Under the pieces are notes generated by a model. It ran no database searches and had not been told where the DNA came from. It saw nothing but the letters and a program-made list of their open reading frames with translations. A stretch of DNA of 19,244 bases, taken from assembly GCA_027007465.1 (NCBI GenBank), contig JALTFF010000098.1, positions 1 to 19,244 on the forward strand, in the 5' to 3' direction. The stretch's first letter is position 1. Each line of letters begins with the position of its first letter. Position numbers and translations under genes: made by a program. The DNA is from a bacterium. GTDB lineage: Bacteria; Patescibacteriota; Patescibacteriia; Patescibacteriales; JALTFF01. Below, piece after piece: positions 7,773 to 14,035 of the stretch.

Positions 7773-8813
7773 ATGTCTAATGAACAAAAAACAATTAAAA
7801 AAAATCAAGATAAAGAACAGCAAATTCGTTCTAAAATGGCAAACGAGGCAATAAATCAAATTAAACAAAGATTTGGTCAAGGAGCTATTATGAGGTTTGG
7901 TGAGGCAAAAAGAATAGAAGTGGAAACAATACCAACAGGATGTCTTTCTTTAGATATTGCTTCTGGAGCTGGTGGAATGCCTCGTGGTCGTATTGTGGAG
8001 ATTTTCGGGCCAGAGTCTAGTGGAAAAACAACTTTAGCTCAACATATCATAGCTGAAGTGCAAAAAATAAATGGCACTGCTGCTTTTATTGACGCAGAGC
8101 ATGCTTTAGATCCAGAATATGCTAAAAAAATAGGAGTAAAAATAGAGGATTTAATAATTTCTCAACCAGACACAGGTGAAGAGGCATTAGAAATATTAGA
8201 GACATTAGTGAGATCTAATGCAGTTGATATAGTAGTTATTGATAGCGTTGCCGCTCTTGTGCCTAAAGCAGAAATTGAAGGTGAGATGGGAGATAGCCAT
8301 ATGGGATTACAAGCGCGGTTGATGAGTCAAGCTTTGCGTAAATTAACTGGTATTGTTTCTAAAACAAAAACATCAGTTATTTTTATCAATCAAATTAGAC
8401 AAAAAATTGGAGTTTTTTTTGGAAATCCAGAAGTTACTACTGGTGGAGTAGCCTTAAAATTTTATTCTTCTATGAGAATTGAAGTGCGTCGAGCAGCTCA
8501 AATTAAGCAAGGAGATAAAATAATAGGTAATAGAGTAAAAGTTAAGATAGTAAAAAATAAGATTGCCCCACCATTTAGAACAACTGAGTTTGATATTATG
8601 TATAATGAAGGAATTTCAATTAGTGGAGATTTGTTAGATACAGGAGTGGCTTATAATATTATATTAAAATCTGGGAATTCTTATAGTTATAATGGGATAA
8701 AATTAGGAGTGGGCAGAGAAAATGCTAAAAGATTTCTCAAAGAAAATAAGAAAATAATGGATGAGATTAGAAAGAAAGTTTTAGATAAGGTAGATTCAGA
8801 AAGAGAATTATAG
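7773..8813 (+). CDS. recA: Recombinase RecA
   Basis: RecA polymerises on single-stranded DNA, drives homologous strand exchange and stimulates LexA-type self-cleavage. This 346-residue protein has Walker A GPESSGKT (79-86), Walker B VVIDSVAAL and the L1 loop region IEGEMGDSHMGLQARLMSQALRKLT. The L2 region NQIRQKIGVFFGNPEVTTGGVALKFY is also clear. The C-terminal tail is charged and short. The start at 7773 leaves an N-terminal lysine-rich extension before the oligomerisation helix (ANEAINQIKQRFGQGAIMRFG). I see no SOS box or separate promoter upstream, and the rodZ-like gene is 4 bases away, so expression is probably from the upstream run. Confidence 0.97.
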   Translation: MSNEQKTIKKNQDKEQQIRSKMANEAINQIKQRFGQGAIMRFGEAKRIEVETIPTGCLSLDIASGAGGMPRGRIVEIFGPESSGKTTLAQHIIAEVQKINGTAAFIDAEHALDPEYAKKIGVKIEDLIISQPDTGEEALEILETLVRSNAVDIVVIDSVAALVPKAEIEGEMGDSHMGLQARLMSQALRKLTGIVSKTKTSVIFINQIRQKIGVFFGNPEVTTGGVALKFYSSMRIEVRRAAQIKQGDKIIGNRVKVKIVKNKIAPPFRTTEFDIMYNEGISISGDLLDTGVAYNIILKSGNSYSYNGIKLGVGRENAKRFLKENKKIMDEIRKKVLDKVDSEREL

Positions 8814-8877
8814 TAATTTTAAATAAAAAGGATTTAATTTTTAAATTATTAAGAAGTCAAATTTTAAGATTATAATG

Positions 8878-8951
8878 CGGACCCGATGGGACTTGAACCC
8901 ATGATCTTCGCCGTGACAGGGCGACGTGTTAACCAGCTACACCACGAGTCC
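8878..8951 (-). tRNA. tRNA-Asp (anticodon GTC)
   Basis: The 74-base cloverleaf folds fully. It has a 7-bp acceptor stem (GGACTCG with CGGGTCC, one G-U pair), D stem GTGT/ACAC, anticodon stem TCGCC/GGCGA with loop CTGTCAC, T stem ATGGG/CCCAT with loop TTCAAGT, and discriminator G. The GTC anticodon and G73 agree with aspartate identity. CCA is not encoded (the next bases are CAT), so it must be added by a nucleotidyltransferase. It lies downstream of rplT on the same strand, and convergent with recA. Confidence 0.96.
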
Positions 8952-9060
8952 TTATTTTAAAAATAAAAATTCTTCTTTTGCCATTTTTTGAATGTTAACA
9001 AAACAATGAACCACTTAAATAATATTATATAAAAAGATAACATCAATTACTTTGGATAAT

Positions 9061-9099
9061 GTTTAATGGATTTCTTCTTTCACTTAGAACGACAAATTT
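9061..9099 (+). repeat. Dispersed intergenic repeat, copy A
   Basis: This 39-base stretch matches the minus strand of 16863-16901 at 33 of 39 positions without gaps (by eye). Similarity continues more loosely to about 9137, where CTATTA, CAGT and TAATTAT recur in the same order. The copy lies in the 205-base spacer between rplT and tRNA-Asp, which otherwise shows no gene. No open frame or known element is recognised. Confidence 0.6.
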
Positions 9100-9156
9100 A
9101 GTATTCCTATTAGATGGGCAGTATTAATTATAAAAAACTAATCTAATAAAACTTTA

Positions 9157-9501
9157 TTATTTTATTTCTTCAATTATCTTTTTTAAAATTTTTTTATTAT
9201 TAACTGCTAAGTCAGCTAAAATTTTCCTATCTATTTCAATTTTATTTTTTTTCAATTTATTTATAAATTGAGAATAAGATAAGTTATATTCTCTTACAAA
9301 AGCATTTATTTTTATTTGCCAAAGCGCTCTTTTATCTGACTTTTTTTTCTTTCTGTCATTATAGGCATGGGCGCCTGCTTTTGTAACAGCCACTTTAGCT
9401 AATTTAGGTAATTTTTTTCTACCCCACTTATAGCCTTTAGCTTGTTTTAAAAGTTTTTTTCTTTTTTTTAAATGATTTTTACCTCTTTTTACTCTTGGCA
9501 T
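9157..9501 (-). CDS. rplT: 50S ribosomal protein L20
   Basis: The 114-residue basic protein matches L20 throughout: MPRVKRG at the N-terminus, then KGYKWGRKKLPKLAKVAVTKAG, and the globular C-terminal half with ALWQIKINAFVREYNLSYSQFINKLKKN. L20 binds 23S rRNA early in large-subunit assembly. It is the last protein gene of the infC-rpmI-rplT set. In other bacteria L20 represses this operon by binding its mRNA; the rpmI-rplT spacer of 29 bases shows no obvious pseudoknot by eye, so such control is not established here. Confidence 0.95.
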   Translation of the reverse strand: MPRVKRGKNHLKKRKKLLKQAKGYKWGRKKLPKLAKVAVTKAGAHAYNDRKKKKSDKRALWQIKINAFVREYNLSYSQFINKLKKNKIEIDRKILADLAVNNKKILKKIIEEIK

Positions 9502-9530
9502 AGAAATTTTTTAAAAAATGATTGATAAAA

Positions 9531-9728
9531 TTAAGAATAAGGCAATAATATTTTTATTGTCTTTTTTATTGATTTATTAATTTCACTATCCCTTCTTTTG
9601 TTTCGCGTGATTTTTCCTGTTTCTCTAGTATTAAAATGATCCTGACCAGATTTTCTTTTGATAATTTTTTTAGCGCCAGTAATTCTTAAACGTTTTTTAG
9701 TTGCTTTATTTGTCTTAAGTTTTGCCAT
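9531..9728 (-). CDS. rpmI: 50S ribosomal protein L35
   Basis: This is a 65-residue, strongly basic protein starting MAKLKTNKATKKRLRITG, with the family pattern K-T-(N/K)-x-x-x-x-K-R-x-x-x-T-G and a central segment HFNTRETGK. That segment resembles the usual H-x-x-x-x-K-(S/T) region of L35. It is a structural protein of the large subunit. It lies 7 bases downstream of infC in the conserved order infC-rpmI-rplT. Confidence 0.92.
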   Translation of the reverse strand: MAKLKTNKATKKRLRITGAKKIIKRKSGQDHFNTRETGKITRNKRRDSEINKSIKKTIKILLPYS

Positions 9729-9735
9729 ATATTTA

Positions 9736-10296
9736 TTAATTTTTATTAAATATTATTGCTGTTAATTTTCCATTTTCCTTTGTTAGTGGTTGTTCTTCAA
9801 TAATATTAAAATTTTCTATATTTTTTAAGCTATTTATAAAATTTTTAATTATTTCAAGGGCATTTGAAAGATGCGCTTTTTCTCTTCCTCTTAAAGTCAT
9901 TTCTATTTTTAATTTATTTCCTTTTTCTAAAAATTTTTTAGCCTGCTCTAACCTAAATTCTAAATCATGCTTGGAAATTCTAAAAGATAATCTTATACCC
10001 TTAATTTCATATTTTTTAGATTGGTTTCTTTGCTTTTGTTGCTTTTTTTCCATTTTATATTTTAACTTTCCATAATCCATTATTTTACAAATAGATGGGT
10101 CTGCTTTTGGTTGCACTTCTACTAAATCTAACCCTTTTTCTTGCGCCATTTTTAGGGCTTTTCCAGTGCTTATTTTTCCAATATTATTATTTTCTTCATC
10201 AATTAAAATAATATAAGGGTCTTTAATAAATTGGTTTATTTTATATCTAAATTTTATAGGTTTTTTGTATTTAGGTTTTCGCCTTATTCTTCTCAT
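9736..10296 (-). CDS. infC: Translation initiation factor IF-3
   Basis: IF-3 binds the 30S subunit, blocks premature 50S joining and checks initiator tRNA and start codon. The 186-residue protein has both domains. The N-domain contains ILIDEENNNIGKISTGKALKMAQEKGLDLVEVQPKADPSICKIMDYGKLKY. The C-domain contains KGIRLSFRISKHDLEFRLEQAKKFLEKGNKLKIEMTLRGRE. A basic extension of about 20 residues precedes the N-domain if the ATG at 10296 is the start; this ATG is only 7 bases from the mature tmRNA 3' end. Many infC genes use AUU-type starts for autocontrol, so a later non-ATG start remains possible. Confidence 0.93.
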   Translation of the reverse strand: MRRIRRKPKYKKPIKFRYKINQFIKDPYIILIDEENNNIGKISTGKALKMAQEKGLDLVEVQPKADPSICKIMDYGKLKYKMEKKQQKQRNQSKKYEIKGIRLSFRISKHDLEFRLEQAKKFLEKGNKLKIEMTLRGREKAHLSNALEIIKNFINSLKNIENFNIIEEQPLTKENGKLTAIIFNKN

Positions 10297-10303
10297 AAAG
10301 TTG

Positions 10304-10724
10304 TGGAGATGGCGGGAGTTGAACCCGCGTATAATAAAAATTTTTAAATTATTCTACAAGTTTAGTTAGTTTAATGTTTTGACAGTAAAATAAAAACTAA
10401 CAAAAAAATACTGTCTATCCTTTTTTTGCTTTCAATTTTAATAATAAAGGAACTTATTAAAATCTAAGCCTGAGAAGATGACACCTAATTATCAATTTAC
10501 AGGCATTATTGATAAAGAGATGGCTGCTAAATTCTAAATAAATTTAAGCAGCAAGAGCATAAGCAGGTTGAAAGTTAATGCTAAAGGCATCAGCTAAAAC
10601 ATTACCTACTTTGCTTGATAAGTTTTTTGCACTTATTTTTTATAAGCTTTGTTTTAAGTGAAAGCTTATCAATCACTACTTGCATAATGTTAAATAACTT
10701 TTATTAGCGATTCCCTACATCCCC
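10304..10724 (-). ncRNA. ssrA: Transfer-messenger RNA (tmRNA)
   Basis: tmRNA rescues ribosomes stalled on broken mRNAs by acting first as alanyl-tRNA and then as a short message. The 421-base RNA has a tRNA-like end. The 5' GGGGATG pairs with the 3' CATCTCC, with a G3-U70 wobble that is the alanine identity element. The T arm is GCGGG/TTCAACT/CCCGC and the discriminator is A. CCA is not encoded. A long helix joining the two ends is visible (TAATAAAA near the 5' end with TTTTATTA near the 3' end). The tag reading frame lies at 10603-10544. It begins 4 bases after the smpB stop and ends 7 bases before the infC ATG, so processing must cut it out of a shared transcript unless it has its own promoter. 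A weak TATAAA overlaps the smpB stop. Confidence 0.95.
10544..10603 (-). other. tmRNA tag-peptide reading frame
   Basis: The frame encodes NVLADAFSINFQPAYALAA followed by TAA, so with the charged alanine the tag is 20 residues. The ending ALAA matches the degradation signal read by ClpXP-type proteases. The AAT resume codon was chosen because the preceding TAGGT aligns with the TAGTC that precedes the E. coli resume codon. If resumption were one codon earlier, a glycine would be added. Confidence 0.75.
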
Positions 10725-10728
10725 TTTT

Positions 10729-11193
10729 TTATAATTTATTTTTCATTTCCCTTCTTATTTTTTTGTCTACTTCTCTTTTTCTAATTACTTCTCTTTTATC
10801 AGCTTTTTTCTTTCCTTTTGCTAAAGCAATTTCTATCTTAATTAAACTGCCTTTAGTATATACTTTTATTGGCACTATTGTCAAGGACTTGGCTTTTTTT
10901 AATTCTAAAATTTTTTTAATTTGCTTCTTTTGTAAAAGCAATTCTCGCGAACGATAAGGATCATAATTAATATTCTTATCAGCATATTTATAAATTGGAA
11001 TATGGGTATTTACTAAATATACTTTTGGCAACTTGTTATTTTCTTCCTTAAAGACAATATAGGAACCTTTTAAATCAATATGACCTGTTTTAATTGATTT
11101 AACCTCGTGGCCGAGTAATATTAAACCAGCTTCTAATGTTTGCAAAAGTTCATAATCAAATTTAGCTCGTTTGTTTATAGCAATAATAGACAT
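10729..11193 (-). CDS. smpB: SsrA-binding protein SmpB
   Basis: SmpB binds the tRNA-like end of tmRNA and guides it into the stalled ribosome, its C-terminal tail probing the empty mRNA channel. The 154-residue protein shows the OB-fold signature RAKFDYELLQTLEAGLILLGHEVKSIKTG near the N-terminus. YDPYRSRELLLQKKQI lies in the middle, followed by ALAKGKKKADKRE. The basic C-terminal tail ends REVDKKIRREMKNKL. Length is normal. The tmRNA gene follows 4 bases after the stop, placing both partners in one unit with infC, rpmI and rplT downstream. An extended -10 promoter lies about 25 bases upstream of the start region. Confidence 0.96.
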   Translation of the reverse strand: MSIIAINKRAKFDYELLQTLEAGLILLGHEVKSIKTGHIDLKGSYIVFKEENNKLPKVYLVNTHIPIYKYADKNINYDPYRSRELLLQKKQIKKILELKKAKSLTIVPIKVYTKGSLIKIEIALAKGKKKADKREVIRKREVDKKIRREMKNKL

Positions 11194-11224
11194 AGGTTAA
11201 ATAAAAATTGAGTAGTGTAATCAA

Positions 11225-11233
11225 TTTATAGCA
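11225..11233 (-). promoter_or_regulatory. Extended -10 promoter of smpB
   Basis: On the minus strand TGC (11231-11233) precedes TATAAA (11225-11230), placing transcription start near 11218 and leaving a leader of about 25 bases. No convincing -35 box is seen. It is likely to drive smpB and, by read-through, the tmRNA and ribosomal protein genes. Confidence 0.5.
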
Positions 11234-11256
11234 TATTTTTATTATTTTTAAAAATA

Positions 11257-11265
11257 TGTTATAAT
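11257..11265 (+). promoter_or_regulatory. Extended -10 promoter of the DUF4870-like gene
   Basis: TGT (11257-11259) directly precedes a perfect TATAAT (11260-11265); the ATG is 31 bases downstream. Only a weak T-rich -35 region is present. It diverges from the smpB promoter about 30 bp away. Confidence 0.55.
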
Positions 11266-11296
11266 GAAATTATAAAATTAAAGTAAAATTAAAAAA

Positions 11297-11632
11297 ATGA
11301 GTAAAGAAATTTTTAAAAAAGACAAAAAAGATATTGAAGAAAATAAAGTAATTGCTGCTCTTAGTTATATTTTTCTTTTATGTCTTATACCACTTTTAGC
11401 TAAAAAACAAAGTGAATTTGCCCAATTTCATGCAAAACAAGGCTTAATTATTACTATTATTTGGTTTATTGTTTGGATAATTGGAATTATACCTGTATTA
11501 GGTTGGATTTTATCTTTTGCAGCTGATATTGCTTTATTAGTTATTAGTATTATTGGAATTATCAAAACATTAGACGGTGAATATTGGGAGATTCCCTATG
11601 TTTATACTTTAAGCAAAAAAGTGAATTTATAA
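11297..11632 (+). CDS. Small DUF4870 / Tic20-like membrane protein
   Basis: The 111-residue protein has a lysine-rich cytoplasmic start and three or four hydrophobic segments (about residues 19-34, 49-66, 67-90). Between them is the family-typical FAQFHAKQGLIITIIW segment, and it ends near GEYWEIPYVYTLSKK. This pattern matches DUF4870/Tic20-like proteins, which are small inner-membrane proteins without an established bacterial function. It is alone on its strand. Its stop overlaps the end of the converging DUF2283 gene by 6 bases. Confidence 0.7.
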   Translation: MSKEIFKKDKKDIEENKVIAALSYIFLLCLIPLLAKKQSEFAQFHAKQGLIITIIWFIVWIIGIIPVLGWILSFAADIALLVISIIGIIKTLDGEYWEIPYVYTLSKKVNL

Positions 11633-11839
11633 ATTAGGAGAAGCAATAGTTTTTATTTTTTTATTTTGCGTTATTTTGTTTAAATTAGGGATAAACTTTC
11701 CACCATCTAATATTTCAATTAGAACTGGCTTTTTATTCTTTGTTAAATGAATAATTAAATTGCCCATTTCTATTGTATTATCAATTTTTCCACTAGCTAT
11801 TTCAATAGATATTATATTTGATTCTGGTTCATAAAACAT
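11627..11839 (-). CDS. DUF2283 small protein, possible antitoxin partner
   Basis: The 70-residue protein starts MFYEPESNIISIEI and continues with a beta hairpin and KPVLIEILDGGKF. This matches the DUF2283 pattern, in which a tyrosine/aspartate start is followed by a hydrophobic I-E-I-L-D core. Such proteins often sit next to DUF4258 genes and are suspected antitoxin-like partners; that role is not proven. It starts 4 bases after the DUF4258-like stop, so the two are almost certainly co-translated. Confidence 0.6.
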   Translation of the reverse strand: MFYEPESNIISIEIASGKIDNTIEMGNLIIHLTKNKKPVLIEILDGGKFIPNLNKITQNKKIKTIASPNL

Positions 11840-11843
11840 AAAA

Positions 11844-12116
11844 TTATTTTGCTGATTTTACTGGAAAGAAAGTATATATTTTATTTATTTTATTATTTCT
11901 TTGGTAAATTACTTTTATTCCAGCTTTTTCAGCTGTTTTATATTTGCCTTTTTGCCCTTGTTTTTCTGGAAACTTTAAAACATTTTCTATTTGCTGTCGT
12001 GTTAAATATACCTTGTGTTTATTAAGAATATCAAATTTTTGATTAGCGTATTTTGTAAAATAGAGCATAAAAGATTGGACTTTTAATAAAAATATTTTAA
12101 TTATTTCTTTACGCAT
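11844..12116 (-). CDS. DUF4258-like small protein, possible RelE/ParE-type toxin
   Basis: The conserved part begins FMLYFTKYANQKFDIL, followed by LTRQQIENVLKFPEKQGQKGKYKTAEKAGIKVIYQRNNKINKIYTFFPV. This has the order of DUF4258: a YTxHA-type start, a helix leading to xxPE, then strands ending in a T-x-x-P motif. The usual histidine of TxHA is tyrosine here. The called 90-residue frame overlaps the pilin gene by 16 bases. The internal ATG at 12068 (Met17) fits the family start better, and the first 16 residues may not be translated. DUF4258 has a compact RelE/ParE-like fold in predictions; ribonuclease activity is not shown. Confidence 0.55.
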   Translation of the reverse strand: MRKEIIKIFLLKVQSFMLYFTKYANQKFDILNKHKVYLTRQQIENVLKFPEKQGQKGKYKTAEKAGIKVIYQRNNKINKIYTFFPVKSAK

Positions 12117-12874
12117 TCATAAACCCTACCATGCGCTTTACATCTGCCATTTTTTTTATAACTATAACTGTTGTTACGTTTATTTTTATCAGCCTTTTTT
12201 TTACAAGCATCAGATGAGAGATTAGTGCGACTTATACATTCATTATATAATGGTCTACCTAAACCATGTAATTCTGTACTGTTAATTGAGTAATCCCACG
12301 CACAACATTCAGTAGGACAATATTTCCCAGCTTCCCATTTTTTATAGCCAGGTTTTTTTCTACATTCTTTGAATGTAGTATTATCTTCGCAATAAAGTCC
12401 CTCCACACAATTATTTATTCCAACGCAAGAAGTAAGACATCTGCCAATTCCTATTTCTTCTACAGCTATTGGAGCTACTGGCTCAAAGTTTACTAAATTA
12501 GGATTAACATTATAAAGAATTATATAAGATAGTAAAGCTAAAACCAAGCCAGTTATTGAAGATCCAATCCATGATTTTGCTTCTGTCACTCTATCTGGGG
12601 ATCCAGCTGCTGTAATCCAAAGTATTCCTCCAAACATCATTGTTATAACCGCTAAAAGAGCGATTACTACAATAGCATATTTATAAATTGCTTTAATATA
12701 TAATCCAATAGAATTAGGCTCAATTTCACCTCCTTTATATCCTATTTCTTTTATTTCAGGTATGAATTGAACTGCTTTAACATTATGCGCAGATATAAGC
12801 AATAAGCTAAAGATTTGAAAGCAAAAAACAATAATGAAAAAAATATTTAAAATTTTTGGTAATTTTTTTCTCAT
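12101..12874 (-). CDS. TrbC/VirB2-type pilin with a cysteine-rich C-terminal domain
   Basis: The 257-residue protein has a signal peptide (cleavage likely after AHNVKA, about residue 34). Two membrane helices follow (about 63-88 and 103-121), joined by a short loop, TAAGSPDRVTEAKSWIG. A conserved YNVNPNLVNF exit comes next. This is the layout of type IV secretion pilins (TrbC/VirB2) as found widely in Patescibacteria. After residue 145 comes a domain of about 110 residues with 12 cysteines, expected to lie outside the membrane and to form disulfides. No other secretion genes are in the window. An extended -10 promoter precedes it, and the DUF4258/DUF2283 pair overlaps or follows its end. Confidence 0.75.
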   Translation of the reverse strand: MRKKLPKILNIFFIIVFCFQIFSLLLISAHNVKAVQFIPEIKEIGYKGGEIEPNSIGLYIKAIYKYAIVVIALLAVITMMFGGILWITAAGSPDRVTEAKSWIGSSITGLVLALLSYIILYNVNPNLVNFEPVAPIAVEEIGIGRCLTSCVGINNCVEGLYCEDNTTFKECRKKPGYKKWEAGKYCPTECCAWDYSINSTELHGLGRPLYNECISRTNLSSDACKKKADKNKRNNSYSYKKNGRCKAHGRVYECVKK

Positions 12875-12904
12875 AATTTTATAATAAATTTCTATTATTT
12901 TTAT

Positions 12905-12913
12905 ATTATATCA
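12905..12913 (-). promoter_or_regulatory. Extended -10 promoter of the pilin gene
   Basis: On the minus strand TGA (12911-12913) directly precedes a perfect TATAAT (12905-12910). The start of transcription is expected near 12898, about 24 bases before the ATG. No clear -35 box. Confidence 0.5.
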
Positions 12914-13014
12914 AAATTATTATTTAAATAATAGTATTGAAATAAAAATTAATTTCTATTGCGGTTGAGACAATAAACCATATTCTTAGGTATGCTAAAG
13001 GAACAATTTTAATT

Positions 13015-13479
13015 TTATTTAGTAACTAAAGTTTTAGATTTTATAATTTTATATATTAAAAATAGAATTCCAGCGCTAATATAGATATCTGCTAAATTAA
13101 AATTAGTCCAAAAAGAAAAATCAACATAATCAATTACTCCATTTCTTAAAAATCTATCAATTAAATTACTTGCGCTTCCAGCTATAATCATAGTAAATGA
13201 TAGATTTATTAAGAATGAATAATTTAAAAAGTTCTTTAAAAAGTAATAAGTGATTAAGATAATAGCTATAGTGATTAGAATAATAGCAATAAAATTGTAG
13301 CAGGGAATACTAAAAGCAAGATTAGGATTTTTTAATACTTTGATAGATAAAAAATGTTTAAATATAAAAAATTCCCCTTTGGGAAATTTTTTTAAAGTTA
13401 TTATTTTTATTCCTTGGTCAATAATAAGTAATAAAACAGACAAAGAAAACCATTTTAAAAAATATATTATTTTTATCAT
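13015..13479 (-). CDS. lspA: Lipoprotein signal peptidase LspA
   Basis: LspA is the membrane aspartyl protease that removes signal peptides from lipid-modified lipoproteins. The 154-residue protein has four hydrophobic helices and the family boxes. These are DQ (21-22), NPNLAFS (51-57, usual N-x-G-x-A-F), ASNLIDR (103-109) and NLAD (128-131). Asp108 and Asp131 are the catalytic pair by position. The glycines normally found in the second and third boxes are partly replaced (N53, S104). Its ATG overlaps the TGA stop of the upstream dksA-like gene (ATGA), implying coupled translation. Its presence implies that lipoproteins exist; the exported protein at 2488 may be one. Confidence 0.92.
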   Translation of the reverse strand: MIKIIYFLKWFSLSVLLLIIDQGIKIITLKKFPKGEFFIFKHFLSIKVLKNPNLAFSIPCYNFIAIILITIAIILITYYFLKNFLNYSFLINLSFTMIIAGSASNLIDRFLRNGVIDYVDFSFWTNFNLADIYISAGILFLIYKIIKSKTLVTK

Positions 13480-13850
13480 AGACCTTGTCTCTGCAATTTA
13501 CGTTTACATTCAATACAAGCACTAGAGACAGGTCTAGCTAGCAACCTTTCTTTGCTAATTTCTTTACCACAATATTTACACTTACCATATGTTCCATTTT
13601 TAATTCTCTTCAAAGCATCTTTAATATCGCGCAAATCTTTTTCTAAAATTTCTTTCAGACCTAAATTAGTGCTAAATTCATCTATTTCTTTAGCATTTTC
13701 CTCTGCTTCATCTCCTATGTTAGGGAATTTTGTTTGATAATTATTCTTATTATGCGCATTTTTTTGAGCAAATTCTAATAATTCTTTTTCAATTTTAGCT
13801 TTTTTCTGTTTTAATTCTTTTTCAATCTTTTTAATAAATTCTTTTTCCAT
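13476..13850 (-). CDS. TraR/DksA-type C4 zinc-finger protein
   Basis: The 124-residue protein has an N-terminal coiled-coil part (1-35), an acidic stretch (DEAEENAKEIDE), a second helix (LKEILEKDLRDIKDALKRIKNGTYGKC) and a C4 zinc finger (C91, C94, C112, C115). This is the DksA/TraR arrangement; such proteins insert into the RNA polymerase secondary channel and alter promoter kinetics with or without ppGpp. The DksA tip aspartates are not clearly present, so general stringent-response activity is uncertain. It overlaps lspA by 4 bases. The upstream region has a possible TGC-TATTAA extended -10 (13879-13887). Confidence 0.85.
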   Translation of the reverse strand: MEKEFIKKIEKELKQKKAKIEKELLEFAQKNAHNKNNYQTKFPNIGDEAEENAKEIDEFSTNLGLKEILEKDLRDIKDALKRIKNGTYGKCKYCGKEISKERLLARPVSSACIECKRKLQRQGL

Positions 13851-13945
13851 ATTTTTTGATTATTATAAAATTAAAATATTAATAGCAATATTATTGTTAC
13901 TATAATTATATAATACATTTTTTTATTAAATTTGTCTAATAAAAC

Positions 13946-13976
13946 CAAAAACGGCATCAATTAAATGCCGTTTTTG
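13946..13976 (-). terminator. Rho-independent terminator after the Ig-repeat protein gene
   Basis: A perfect 12-bp stem (13946-13957 with 13965-13976) encloses a 7-base loop and ends in five Us in the minus direction. It lies 60 bases downstream of the stop of the Ig-repeat gene and separates that gene from dksA-like/lspA. The structure is nearly symmetrical. Confidence 0.85.
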
Positions 13977-14035
13977 ATTTTTATTTATTAAGGGGCAATG
14001 CTTATAATAGCATATAAATTTATTTTTGTCCAGAT

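Noticed and set aside
8814..8877. A/T-rich partial palindromes between recA and tRNA-Asp, considered as a shared terminator
   Set aside because: No stem with G-C pairs followed by a T run; the pairing is what AT-rich sequence gives by chance.
10763..10957. Plus-strand open frame opposite smpB
   Set aside because: It is the antisense shadow of smpB, with no promoter, ribosome-binding site or recognisable protein pattern.
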